64,000 nucleotides of DNA, taken from positions 124,001-188,000 of the forward strand of contig JARFNK010000008.1 in the NCBI GenBank assembly GCA_029167225.1, given 5' to 3'. The notes under the pieces were generated by a model. The model did no database searches. It worked only from the letters and a program-made list of their open reading frames with translations, and was not told where the DNA came from. Source of the stretch: Sphingobium arseniciresistens (lineage in GTDB: Bacteria > Pseudomonadota > Alphaproteobacteria > Sphingomonadales > Sphingomonadaceae). Of this stretch, positions 32,480-39,972 are shown piece after piece. The position numbers and the translations under genes are program-made. Numbering within the stretch: the first letter of the stretch is position 1; each line of letters begins with the position of its first letter.

Positions 32480-32949
32480 CCATCCCTCCCATTATCCGGC
32501 AGCGCGAAGATCGCCACAGCCGGCGCAGCGACAGGCAAATCCTTCCCGTCCTTCCCGGTGATCTCGCGCTTGTTCGTGTAGGCGTTGCCCATCTCCTCGG
32601 CCGCCTGCTTGTGCAGCTGGGCAGCCAGCGGGAAGTTGCCCTTCCGCTCCGCAGCCTGGGCCATGCGCTGAAGTGCGCGCAACCGTGTCGAGCGGTGGGC
32701 TATGGGAATGCTGCTGCTGTCCTCTACGAAGGCCTTGCGAGCGTTCTCGAACATCACCCGCCATTTTGGCGCGAGGCCGCGACCGGCATATTTAGTGGGG
32801 TCATAGGCCTGCACGGCCTGCGGGGTCATGGTGACGCCGTACTCGTCCTTGACGGCGGTAACGACCTGTGACGGGCTATCGAACGATGCGAGACCTTGGA
32901 TGACAAAGGCTTTGATCTCGTCCGTCATCTGTTTGTTTCGGGCAGCCAT
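32476..32949 (-). CDS. terS: Terminase small subunit (DUF2280-like)
   Basis: 157 residues. The N-terminal helical DNA-binding part (IKAFVIQGLASFDSPSQVVT, EYGVTMTPQAVQAYDP) and middle RSTRLRALQRMAQAAERKGN match DUF2280 proteins that serve as small terminase. It recognises phage DNA to start packaging. ATG 32949 was chosen; TTG 32955 is possible. Confidence 0.78.
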   Translation of the reverse strand: MAARNKQMTDEIKAFVIQGLASFDSPSQVVTAVKDEYGVTMTPQAVQAYDPTKYAGRGLAPKWRVMFENARKAFVEDSSSIPIAHRSTRLRALQRMAQAAERKGNFPLAAQLHKQAAEEMGNAYTNKREITGKDGKDLPVAAPAVAIFALPDNGRDG

Positions 32950-32951
32950 AT

Positions 32952-33575
32952 TCAAGCAGCCTTCAAACTACAGGTGCCGCAGATGCCGGCGATCGATGCC
33001 CGACCGATCAGAGGGGCTTGCTGTGCCGCCTCGACCATAGCGGACACACCAGCGGCTTCCGCGCCATAGCGAGCGACGACGCCCACAAACTCTTCAATAT
33101 CATGCCCTCTGATGCAGAATGAGGGCAGCCCGTCCTGACCAAATGCCGGCATCCCGTATTTGTCCTGCTTTTGAGAGCAATGATACATTTCGTGTTCTAC
33201 GAGCGCGCAGAACGAAGCATCATCCATCCCGGCTGCCGCGGGCGCGCTGAATGTCAGCAGGAAGTCCGGCATTCCATCAAACCATTCCTCGATCTGCTGG
33301 ATGGCCCGGGCGCGTTGCCACTTCCCCATCGCCATGGGCGGCATCAACTCGGCCTGGCCAATGACGCTGCGCATGTTCCGGCTGTTGTCGCAGTTCGTCC
33401 AGAGGACACCCAAGCGGGCATCGCGAAGATGGGCATGATCTGGATTGAATAGCGGGCTGGCCTCGTCCAGAAACGTCTCCGATATCCAGTCCGCCAATTC
33501 CGTCGCGGGCACGAACCTGTCGGCCATTTCCATTTCGGAGAAAGTCGCGAGATTGTCAGGTGGATAAGGCCTCAC
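32952..33575 (-). CDS. Putative phage metallopeptidase
   Basis: 207 residues from GTG 33575 (GTGA overlap). FCALVEHEMYHCSQ contains an HExxH-like zinc motif (HEMYH), the core of phage putative metallopeptidase domains (PhageMetallopep). LGVLWTNCDNSRNMRSVIG is also conserved in that group. The C-terminus has a CGTC pair. Target unknown. Confidence 0.75.
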   Translation of the reverse strand: MRPYPPDNLATFSEMEMADRFVPATELADWISETFLDEASPLFNPDHAHLRDARLGVLWTNCDNSRNMRSVIGQAELMPPMAMGKWQRARAIQQIEEWFDGMPDFLLTFSAPAAAGMDDASFCALVEHEMYHCSQKQDKYGMPAFGQDGLPSFCIRGHDIEEFVGVVARYGAEAAGVSAMVEAAQQAPLIGRASIAGICGTCSLKAA

Positions 33576-33778
33576 CGCAACGCCTCCGCATCCACAAAGA
33601 ATACCCCGAAAAAAATCGCCGTTCCCACGCGGACATTGCCCATGCACAGAACGGCATTGTCAGGCGCCTCAACTCGCTCCATTGCTGCGATATATCCGGG
33701 GTGTGGAGGACCAATTCCAGGTCTTCCGAACACCTCAGATCGCTCGAATACGCGCTCACCGCAGTCCCGCATATTCAC
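33572..33778 (-). CDS. Small hypothetical phage protein
   Basis: 68 residues. GIGPPHPGYIAAMERVEAPDN then a hydrophobic patch (VGTAIFFGVFFVD). Start at GTG 33778 (GTGA overlap) or ATG 33772. Function unknown. Confidence 0.6.
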   Translation of the reverse strand: MNMRDCGERVFERSEVFGRPGIGPPHPGYIAAMERVEAPDNAVLCMGNVRVGTAIFFGVFFVDAEALR

Positions 33779-33984
33779 CGTACCCCCTCCAAATACCCCT
33801 TGCGCTTCTCCCGCAGCGCGGCAACCCCGATCACCTGAGCCCAGCGCTTGGCCCGGTTCTTCCCGTACATGTGCTCGACCTCCCGCCAGCCATGCTGCAC
33901 GAAGTTGTCGATGAACTCGGGGTCCACAGGAACAGGCGTCTTGGTCGGCAAAACGCGATAGCGCTTGAAATTCTTACTCGGCAT
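33775..33984 (-). CDS. Small basic phage protein
   Basis: 69 residues from ATG 33984. Basic sequence (MPSKNFKRYRVLPTK, YGKNRAKRWAQVIGVAALRE) suggests nucleic-acid binding. Overlaps both neighbours. Confidence 0.6.
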   Translation of the reverse strand: MPSKNFKRYRVLPTKTPVPVDPEFIDNFVQHGWREVEHMYGKNRAKRWAQVIGVAALREKRKGYLEGVR

Positions 33985-34531
33985 CGGCGTAAACCTTGTT
34001 CTCGTTGATGGTCTTGAAGGCGGCGAGTTGTGCGAGTTGCATGAACTCGCGCCTGGCGGTCTCGCTGGCGCCGTTCCATGCCCGCACGATCGCGGTGAGC
34101 GCAGCCGCATCGATGTCATCCTCTTCGAATAACTGCCCCGTCTCGTAGCGGCGCTGGGTCACGGCCTCCCGCATCTTGGCGATGTCCCAATGGCCATCAC
34201 CGGCACTCTTGAGCATCGCCATCTGATCATCCTTGGGCAGGATCGCGACGGCGCGGTGATGATCGCTCGACAGTGCAGGGTGGCGCACTTGGGGCGGGAA
34301 GCGCTGTGACAGGCTGGCGCAGGACGTGGCATAGCGCTTGTCCATGTCGATCTGCTCAAGGAACATGTCGAGCTCGCCCTGGTGGTGGACGCGGACGTGA
34401 TTGACGAGATCACCGGCCATGAAATCGATGTGCCGCTGATAACGGGCCAGCGTGCGGCCGGTCTCGATCAGTTCAACGATGCTGGCCGTCTCGGGCAGGG
34501 CGAGGGCGACGGTAGGCGCGAGGTCGGTCAC
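33974..34531 (-). CDS. Hypothetical phage protein
   Basis: 185 residues from GTG 34531, which follows GGGGAAATACAA and overlaps the upstream stop. Helical, acidic; conserved-looking RYQRHIDFMAGDLVNHVRVH and LSSDHHRAVAILPKDDQ. It lies between replication and packaging genes. Function unknown. Confidence 0.6.
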   Translation of the reverse strand: MTDLAPTVALALPETASIVELIETGRTLARYQRHIDFMAGDLVNHVRVHHQGELDMFLEQIDMDKRYATSCASLSQRFPPQVRHPALSSDHHRAVAILPKDDQMAMLKSAGDGHWDIAKMREAVTQRRYETGQLFEEDDIDAAALTAIVRAWNGASETARREFMQLAQLAAFKTINENKVYADAE

Positions 34532-34647
34532 TTGTATTTCCCCATGGTTTCGGCTTTGCAGAACCAGCATTGGCGAGGCGTTGGCTGGCCGGTGTCATCC
34601 TCCCGAGCGCAGCAGCGGATGCAGGAAAGGTAGGGGATCCGGGTCAT
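34528..34647 (-). CDS. Very small zinc-ribbon protein
   Basis: 39 residues: SCIRCCAREDD and QCWFCKAET give a CxxC pair of zinc ligands. It starts inside the stop of the upstream gene and ends in GTGA with the next. Function unknown. Confidence 0.55.
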   Translation of the reverse strand: MTRIPYLSCIRCCAREDDTGQPTPRQCWFCKAETMGKYK

Positions 34648-34925
34648 GACACCCACACTGACCCGTCAGGAAGCCTGATCCCGTCCCAGCGGCGGTACAG
34701 CCACGTTTCCGCGTCATCGCTCTTGGTCGCCTCGTAGAAGCGATCGATGAACTGGCGCATAGCCTGCCCGCCGCCTTCTTGCGCTATGGCTTGGCCGATC
34801 ATGCGGACATGTTGATTCTGCAACTCGATCTTGTCGGCGTGCTTCGGATCGGCCTTAATGGCACGATGGACCTGAAACATGCTGGATAGCAGTTCGATGT
34901 GAAAATCAGCGCAATGGGTGGTCAT
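34644..34925 (-). CDS. Hypothetical phage protein
   Basis: 93 residues, helical, with a C-terminal LYRRWDGIRLPDGSVWVS. Coupled to both neighbours by overlaps. Function unknown. Confidence 0.6.
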   Translation of the reverse strand: MTTHCADFHIELLSSMFQVHRAIKADPKHADKIELQNQHVRMIGQAIAQEGGGQAMRQFIDRFYEATKSDDAETWLYRRWDGIRLPDGSVWVS

Positions 34926-35728
34926 GCGGTGGCCTCGATGTTGGGAAGGTGCGTTTCGATCGAACCGGTGGGAGAATGCTTTGCAGCCGGAGCATTAGCC
35001 CCAGCAGTCACTTGTAGTTCGGCAACCGCCGCCTCCGCGTCCGTCAGGGAAAGACCGAGCGCGACGTAATCCGCCACCGTCACCTCCCGAGGGCCGCGCA
35101 GGTTGCTCGTGTCGATCCCATAGGACTTGCTCTCGAACGCGCTGCCGATCCCGAACTCCGCCATGATCGCAGCAGCCTCCTCCGGGGTGCAGACGTCCGT
35201 GGCACGGTTGGGCGTGGCGTCCTGCTCCCACGGGCTGCGCTGGTCCGCGATGCCGCCGTTGACGATGCTGTCCAGTCGCTTACGCTGCCGATGCCGCTCC
35301 GCAAGGATGGGGTTGGCATGGGCCAGGATCTCCGCCGCTGTCGGCGTGAAGCGGGACGCGCACTGCGCCTCGTCGATCGCATGGGCGGCGATGTCTTGCG
35401 GCAAATGCTTGGTCAGCCGTCCGGTTTCGTGCAGCCAGGCCTTTGCCTCCATTGCATTGGTCGGCGTGGTAGACTTCCACACGAGCCTGAGGCGATCAGC
35501 CAACCAGCTCGTTTGCACCGGCATGACGGATTCATTTGCGGCGCGCAGTTCGGATGGAATGTCCGTCGCATCGTCCAGCATCTTCCGCTTGGCATAGGCC
35601 CGGTTGTAATCGTCCCAATCCCTAGCGGCCAAAGCCGAGATCGTGGAAGGCTTGATCCATTTCCTCGGCCCGTGAGTGCCGGCGACCGAACTGGCCGGGG
35701 ATGACCGTATCGCGATTTCCTGTCCCAT
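34922..35728 (-). CDS. Hypothetical replication-region protein
   Basis: 268 residues from ATG 35728, which has AAGGA nine bases upstream but begins 107 bp inside the preceding gene. Helical, with WLADRLRLVWKSTTPTNAME, RFTPTAAEILAHANPILAER and an acidic C-terminus. It directly follows the replication gene, so a helicase-loader or primosome role is possible but unsupported by motifs. Confidence 0.6.
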   Translation of the reverse strand: MGQEIAIRSSPASSVAGTHGPRKWIKPSTISALAARDWDDYNRAYAKRKMLDDATDIPSELRAANESVMPVQTSWLADRLRLVWKSTTPTNAMEAKAWLHETGRLTKHLPQDIAAHAIDEAQCASRFTPTAAEILAHANPILAERHRQRKRLDSIVNGGIADQRSPWEQDATPNRATDVCTPEEAAAIMAEFGIGSAFESKSYGIDTSNLRGPREVTVADYVALGLSLTDAEAAVAELQVTAGANAPAAKHSPTGSIETHLPNIEATA

Positions 35729-36299
35729 TTCGTCCAATCCTTTCGTCGGCTGTCATCAGCCAGTTGACCCATGTTCGCTGCCAGTTGGCCTTGGTCGCGT
35801 CTTTGCCGGGCTTGGCGATCCAGTAATTTCGGAACTTAGCCAGTTCCCGCTCGATGGACCCGGGTGGCCAGAGCGCGATCATTTCCGCAGCCGGCCCGAT
35901 GACCGGATCGGGCTGCCAATCTTCATCCAAACGGGTTCCCTTACGCGCGTGCGGTCCCATCGCGGGGGTGTGGGTGGGGGTGGGTTTTGGTTGGGGGTCT
36001 GGGGGAAGGAAAAGGGAGGGGGCGGGAGAGGGGGAGGTAGCGTCACGGACCGTCACATGTGACGCTTTATCGTCACAAACCGTCACGCTATCGTCACATG
36101 TGACGCTTTGTGACGCTTTGTGACGCTGGTTGTCCCGCCAACGTTCGGTGCGTAGGGCAGCCTTCGACCGCGCAGGAGCGGCAGGCTGAGTATTTGATGC
36201 CAGCGCTGCCGCCAATTCCATCATGAGCGCCATAGCGTCCGGGGCGAGGCCTAGCGCGGCGATATCAGCCATGACGGTGCGGGCGTCTCGGATACTCAT
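35622..36299 (-). CDS. Putative replication initiation protein containing the iteron array
   Basis: 225 residues from ATG 36299. The short N-terminal helical part is followed by the segment encoded by direct and inverted CGTCAC repeats, then a Pro-rich linker and a C-terminal DnaT/primosomal-like module (PDPVIGPAAEMIALWPPGSI, FRNYWIAKPGKDATKANWQR, WVNWLM). Phage replication proteins commonly carry their origin inside the gene, as in lambda O. Function inferred from architecture and position. Confidence 0.65.
   Translation of the reverse strand: MSIRDARTVMADIAALGLAPDAMALMMELAAALASNTQPAAPARSKAALRTERWRDNQRHKASQSVTCDDSVTVCDDKASHVTVRDATSPSPAPSLFLPPDPQPKPTPTHTPAMGPHARKGTRLDEDWQPDPVIGPAAEMIALWPPGSIERELAKFRNYWIAKPGKDATKANWQRTWVNWLMTADERIGRNGTGNRDTVIPGQFGRRHSRAEEMDQAFHDLGFGR
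36041..36125. other. Candidate replication origin: 10-bp-spaced CGTCAC iterons
   Basis: Nine copies of CGTCAC or its complement GTGACG lie between 36041 and 36125 at about 10-bp intervals. They include two perfect palindromes CGTCACATGTGACG at 36051..36064 and 36092..36105. A G-rich tract (about 35960..36036) lies beside it. It is inside the putative initiator gene. Confidence 0.65.
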
Positions 36300-37366
36300 G
36301 CGCCCACCTCGAACAGATCGCCCATTGCGGCGTCCTGCTTCATTGCTGGGGTCAGGGGTGGCGGGCCTTCGCGCCACAGGCGCTCCATGTACGAGAGCAT
36401 CCATGCCATTGCCTCATCGTCGGGCTCCGGCTCATCGTCGTCATCGACCGCGCAGGAGGCGGTGCAATCTCCGACCGGGCGCAGCGATTCGAGGTCCGCG
36501 ATCGGCGGGGTGCGCTGAGCTATGTCGGCCAGGGCGGCATAGGTGTATTCGGTGACGAACCTTGCAGTTTGAGGCCGTCCCTTGAGTTCTGTTATCCCAG
36601 CCTCTTCCTCAGCCCACCATGCAAGCGTCCCAGGTTGCTCGCGCTCAGACTGGCAAAGGATCTCATACCCCTTGAGGAAGCAGCCATCGCAATTTCCTTC
36701 GTATCGCCGAAGCCCGAGGTCGAAGCCTTGTGGCAGGTAATATTCCAGTTTGCGCGGGTCGTTGTTCCGGCCCAGCCAGAAGCGCCAAACGATGCGTTCG
36801 ACCACGCCAGCCAGGGCAAGCGGGCAGTAGCTATTCCACCACTGCTTGCCTTGTGCATTGTTGAGCACCTGTTTCATTACGCGCTTGCGCTCATCAGCCC
36901 GCAAGCCGACCATATTGGTCCAAGTTTCATGCCCCATCGAAAGCATGAAATGCTTCATGACCCTGATTTTCAGTTCTTGGGTGCAGAATCGAGTGACAGC
37001 GTTGGGCAGAAATCCCCGCTTTTTGATCAATGCAGAGAATGGTTCGCCTATACGGCTGGCGCTGTTGAATCCCACGACGTTGAAGCGCTCAGAAGGTGTC
37101 GCTCTTGCGCAGTCTCCATCGCTACGTTCCAGCCACCAGATATGAACGCCCCAGCGATTGCCGCACTCATAGACGAAGCGCAGGGTCTCTATCCGCTCCT
37201 TGCCGGTATTGCAGAACACGACATAGACGTAGGGCGGCAGCACCCCACCATGGGCGCACAGCACCATGTAGAGCATGTAGGCTGACGTGCGCCCGCCGCT
37301 GAATGAGATCAGCGTGGGGCCGTGGCAGAAATATGGGCTGGTTGGATCAGCGGCAGGCCATTTCAT
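36296..37366 (-). CDS. PP-loop ATPase of the PAPS reductase family
   Basis: 356 residues. TLISFSGGRTSAYML is the PP-loop (residues 18 to 32). There is a cysteine-containing core (FCTQELKIRVMKHF, EGNCDGCFLKGYEI), as in PAPS reductase-like phage enzymes. It activates a substrate by adenylation. The sulfate-assimilation role is unlikely here; DNA, tRNA or defence-related chemistry has been proposed for relatives. The acidic C-terminus (DDDDEPEPDDEA) is unusual. Confidence 0.78.
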   Translation of the reverse strand: MKWPAADPTSPYFCHGPTLISFSGGRTSAYMLYMVLCAHGGVLPPYVYVVFCNTGKERIETLRFVYECGNRWGVHIWWLERSDGDCARATPSERFNVVGFNSASRIGEPFSALIKKRGFLPNAVTRFCTQELKIRVMKHFMLSMGHETWTNMVGLRADERKRVMKQVLNNAQGKQWWNSYCPLALAGVVERIVWRFWLGRNNDPRKLEYYLPQGFDLGLRRYEGNCDGCFLKGYEILCQSEREQPGTLAWWAEEEAGITELKGRPQTARFVTEYTYAALADIAQRTPPIADLESLRPVGDCTASCAVDDDDEPEPDDEAMAWMLSYMERLWREGPPPLTPAMKQDAAMGDLFEVGA

Positions 37367-37719
37367 CGGCCTATCCCTCCAATCATCACCTGAACAGCGC
37401 CATGCTTCACCACGTCACCCCAACCAATCGTGATGACGCGGAACTCGCTGTCATCAACGCCTATGGCCTCTGCCACTGCATCAAGGCCCTGCTTCATGCG
37501 GGAGAGCATGCCATCCAGATCGCGCTTGCGGCGATCAGGCGGGCAGAAGATGATCGTCACGCTCGATACGTCCTTGGGGCGTAAGCGTGCGGCATTGGCG
37601 AGAAGCAGGCAGTCAGCCCGGTATTTTTGCGCAGCCGTCTGCTTTACCCGCCATGCGCCTGGTGAGGGCGCGTTAGGGCTCAGCTTTGCCGATGGCCATG
37701 GGAGAGTGATGCTCGGCAC
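37363..37719 (-). CDS. RusA-like Holliday junction resolvase
   Basis: 118 residues from GTG. FCPPDRRKRDLDGMLSRMKQ and LDAVAEAIGVDDSEF carry the conserved acidic residues of RusA endonucleases. Cuts four-way junctions during phage recombination or before packaging. 4-bp overlap with the downstream gene. Confidence 0.85.
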   Translation of the reverse strand: MPSITLPWPSAKLSPNAPSPGAWRVKQTAAQKYRADCLLLANAARLRPKDVSSVTIIFCPPDRRKRDLDGMLSRMKQGLDAVAEAIGVDDSEFRVITIGWGDVVKHGAVQVMIGGIGR

Positions 37720-37721
37720 GG

Positions 37722-37976
37722 TCAGATATCAAACCCAAGCTGCATACCGAGCGCTGAGGCGTAGCTGGCGTAGATAGCCTCCTCGGTTGCGCGGTCATTG
37801 GGGTCTTTCTTCCGGGCCGCAATAATCTTTCGGATCGTCTTTGTGCAAAAGCCGCGAGATTTCGCCTCCAGAAGAACGTCTTTTTTGTCCTCGGCCAGAC
37901 CCTTTGCCTCCTCGTCGAGGCGCTCATACCTCTCAACCAACAAGCGCAATTCATCCGCTGCCACATTCTCACTCAC
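37722..37976 (-). CDS. GapR-like DNA-binding protein (DUF2312)
   Basis: 84 residues from GTG (GTGA overlap). Near the full DUF2312 pattern: ELRLLVERYERLDEEAKGLA, DVLLEAKSRGFCTKTIRKII and the C-terminal helix. Alphaproteobacterial GapR binds AT-rich overtwisted DNA ahead of forks. A phage copy next to replication genes suggests a role in phage DNA topology. Confidence 0.85.
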   Translation of the reverse strand: MSENVAADELRLLVERYERLDEEAKGLAEDKKDVLLEAKSRGFCTKTIRKIIAARKKDPNDRATEEAIYASYASALGMQLGFDI

Positions 37977-38149
37977 ACTGATTTCCTCTCTTGAACGATG
38001 CCGTCGACCAGCGCGGCGATGTGCGCCTTACGATCGGGGGAAAGCTGCCTCTGGCGGTTGATGGTGAAGTCGATGTTCGCCGCGATCGTGCGTGCCCGGA
38101 TGCGCGCGAGGCGGCGGCGCGCCATGCGCTGGCGGAGGGCGCGGATCAT
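37973..38149 (-). CDS. Small basic phage protein
   Basis: 58 residues from ATG 38149 in ATGA overlap. Very arginine-rich N-terminus (RALRQRMARRRLARIRART), then NRQRQLSPDRKAHIAALVDG. Possibly nucleic-acid binding. Function unknown. Confidence 0.55.
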   Translation of the reverse strand: MIRALRQRMARRRLARIRARTIAANIDFTINRQRQLSPDRKAHIAALVDGIVQERKSV

Positions 38150-38277
38150 GCGGCCTTCCTCCCCACAAAGTTGCGCATCGACCAGCAATGCCGGCAAAGC
38201 CCGGTCTTGGTCGGTGACTTACCGGGAAGCGGTTTTTCGCATGTGCCGCACGCGGGCTTGCTGTCAGGGCTCACCAT
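38146..38277 (-). CDS. Very small zinc-ribbon protein
   Basis: 43 residues: CGTCEKPLPG and GLCRHCWSMR provide four zinc-binding cysteines. Its start overlaps the end of the upstream membrane peptide and its stop overlaps the next ATG. Confidence 0.6.
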   Translation of the reverse strand: MVSPDSKPACGTCEKPLPGKSPTKTGLCRHCWSMRNFVGRKAA

Positions 38278-38402
38278 TGCGAAATCACCCTCTCGAAATA
38301 GTCCTCAGCCTTCTGGTGAAGATCGATGAGGAATGAGCGGAAGCCGATGTAGAGGCAGGCCGCCCCCATCAGCGCGAAGAAGACGATGGCGGGCGTGTTC
38401 AT
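38271..38402 (-). CDS. Very small membrane protein
   Basis: 43 residues: hydrophobic N-terminus (AIVFFALMGAACLYIGF) with an amphipathic tail (LIDLHQKAEDYFERV). TGATG overlap with the CII-like gene. Function unknown. Confidence 0.55.
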   Translation of the reverse strand: MNTPAIVFFALMGAACLYIGFRSFLIDLHQKAEDYFERVISQW

Positions 38403-38854
38403 GCTGCCACGACCTTCCCAGCCCGATCGTTCAGGCCGGCCGCGGCCATCTTGATATCTGCCACCTCATTGTGGACGATGCGGATGCCTCCGGGGCTGTC
38501 GGGATGCCTGGCCGCGATGTACTTCTGCAGCACGTCCACTGCCGCGCGCGCGAGGTCATCGAGATCGGTTTCCTCCGGCTCGGAATCGGCAAGAACCTTG
38601 TCGGCGGGCTCCAGCATCAGGCTCGTCAGCTCGTTCGGGATGATGCGCGCCAGCTTCGCCAGGGCAGACACGGGCATCGACGTGCCCTGCGCGTAGGAGC
38701 GCAGCGTGCCGAACGGAATGCCGCTGTCGAGGCTGAGAATCTTGAGGCTCAGGCCGTGGTCGCGCTCGGCAAGGCGGAACATGGCAAGCTGCCCGGCCTC
38801 TACCGCCTGTGATATCTCGCATGTGCGAGATGTGATCTTGGTATCATGCGTCAT
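38399..38854 (-). CDS. CII-like / helix-turn-helix phage regulator
   Basis: 151 residues. Residues 15 to 80 form a helix-turn-helix region (EAGQLAMFRLAERDHGLSLK, SLDSGIPFGTLRSYAQGTSM, VSALAKLARIIP), followed by an acidic region and a C-terminal helix. Position early in the leftward operon, after the Cro-like gene, suggests a regulator of the lysis-lysogeny decision. Directly abuts the upstream stop. Confidence 0.65.
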   Translation of the reverse strand: MTHDTKITSRTCEISQAVEAGQLAMFRLAERDHGLSLKILSLDSGIPFGTLRSYAQGTSMPVSALAKLARIIPNELTSLMLEPADKVLADSEPEETDLDDLARAAVDVLQKYIAARHPDSPGGIRIVHNEVADIKMAAAGLNDRAGKVVAA

Positions 38855-39202
38855 CTATTGGTCCTCTCCATGATGATTGGCTGCGACACCGAAGGCGAGG
38901 GAAGGCGATCGGCCACGCGGCGGTGCGCCGTCTGTGACCGGGATGAACTGTGCGAGCATGGGCTTGACCCTGCCGCCCTGGGTGAGTGCGATTGCTATGA
39001 TCCCGTGAGCATCGGTGTCCTCGCGGCCGAACTTGTCGCCCGCTGGAATATCGGTTGCTGCGTTGCCAACCTTCGCGAGCATAATGTCGTCGGACCCAGC
39101 CCGGAGACTCGCGTTGACGCTTTGCAGCGCAGGATGGCCATTGTTACCGGCGCCGCAGCTGTCGCAGGGTGGAACCCTCCGGTCAGGTGTCTGTGTGTTC
39201 AT
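38855..39202 (-). CDS. Hypothetical phage protein
   Basis: 115 residues. N-terminal CDSCGAG motif; the rest is low in predicted structure (GDKFGREDTDAHGIIAIALT). Its TAG is immediately followed by the ATG of the next gene, supporting translation. Function unknown. Confidence 0.5.
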   Translation of the reverse strand: MNTQTPDRRVPPCDSCGAGNNGHPALQSVNASLRAGSDDIMLAKVGNAATDIPAGDKFGREDTDAHGIIAIALTQGGRVKPMLAQFIPVTDGAPPRGRSPSLAFGVAANHHGEDQ

Positions 39203-39208
39203 GTGCGA

Positions 39209-39304
39209 TTACCCTTCGGGGCCATCGAGCAAGATGAAGGCGAGCAGGTTCGCGACGGCGATGAAGACGAGCGCGATTGCAATGATGGTGAGAAGGTTGG
39301 TCAT
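39209..39304 (-). CDS. Very small membrane protein
   Basis: 31 residues: almost entirely one transmembrane helix (LLTIIAIALVFIAVANLLAF) with GGGAGG upstream of the ATG. Function unknown. Confidence 0.55.
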   Translation of the reverse strand: MTNLLTIIAIALVFIAVANLLAFILLDGPEG

Positions 39305-39345
39305 GCTGCCTCCCGTGCTATGCTGGTGCGGAAAGGGGATTCTGG

Positions 39346-39627
39346 ATGGACGAAAAGTGGGCGCGCACGATCGAAACAGAAATCAGCAAGATCAATTTCC
39401 TGCTGGAAAATCTCTACGCGGTTTCCTTCAAAGGCCATGGACTTACGGCCTCCGATGTTGACGATGTTGCTGGCGAAATGTGCCGCCAGTGCGAGCAGAA
39501 CCCCGGCACAAGCTGGGGCGCGCAGTTGTCGCAAGCAGAAATGCAACAACAACAAGAGATGCTATCGCATAGGATCGCCATGTTTTTTTCTGGGGTGCAG
39601 CATCGTCTGCGAACCGATCAGCAGTAA
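39346..39627 (+). CDS. Hypothetical protein opposite to the leftward operon
   Basis: 93 residues with AAAGGGG before the ATG. Acidic/helical (IETEISKINFLLENLYAV), glutamine-rich near the C-terminus (AEMQQQQEMLSHRI). It is the only rightward gene within the leftward early region and may be expressed independently in the lysogen. Function unknown. Confidence 0.55.
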   Translation: MDEKWARTIETEISKINFLLENLYAVSFKGHGLTASDVDDVAGEMCRQCEQNPGTSWGAQLSQAEMQQQQEMLSHRIAMFFSGVQHRLRTDQQ

Positions 39628-39675
39628 GACTGAAGTCCGGCTGGCTATTGCCGACGACAAGGGGGGATGCGCTGC

Positions 39676-39900
39676 TCATGCCGCACGCTCTTCTGACGGT
39701 GAGCGAAGCGCACGCGCGGCAGCGGCCCACGCCAACTCTTCAAGAGACGCCTTTCCGTCAGAAGCAAAGCCAGCCCAATGCTCTGCTGGGATACTGTCGC
39801 GCTGGATCCATGACCGCACAGTGTGGATGGAAACATTGCGGGCGCGCGCCACTTCATCGGCGCTTCCCGCATTCTTCACGATGTCGGCATGTGTCTGCAT
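39676..39900 (-). CDS. Cro-like helix-turn-helix protein
   Basis: 74 residues. ADEVARARNVSIHTVRSWIQ is a helix-turn-helix of the YdaS/Cro type. It is divergent from the CI repressor gene across a 72-bp operator region, the standard place for Cro. Confidence 0.72.
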   Translation of the reverse strand: MQTHADIVKNAGSADEVARARNVSIHTVRSWIQRDSIPAEHWAGFASDGKASLEELAWAAAARALRSPSEERAA

Positions 39901-39906
39901 AGGCGG

Positions 39907-39935
39907 ATAATGCAGAATGCGTTAAAACATTGCAA
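39907..39935 (-). promoter_or_regulatory. Leftward early promoter (pL-like)
   Basis: On the minus strand: -35 TTGCAA (39935..39930), a 17-bp spacer and -10 CATTAT (39912..39907), just upstream of the Cro-like gene. One operator half-site lies in the spacer. Confidence 0.65.
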
Positions 39936-39969
39936 GCGCCTTTTGCGTTATCCAGTCCCTTATGCGTTA
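39917..39969. promoter_or_regulatory. Repressor operator sites, left cluster
   Basis: Three copies of (A/T)TGCGTTA at 39917, 39943 and 39962 between the Cro-like and CI genes, matching the sites at 40887 and 40904. Confidence 0.6.
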
Positions 39970-39972
39970 TGC

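Noticed and set aside
36001-36130. Repeat cluster considered as a CRISPR array
   Set aside because: Units are only 6 to 14 bp with no spacers of 30 bp or so and no cas genes; iterons fit better.
38846-39910. 354-codon plus-strand frame over the early regulators
   Set aside because: It opposes three packed minus-strand genes and overlaps a better plus-strand gene (39346..39627); no domain.
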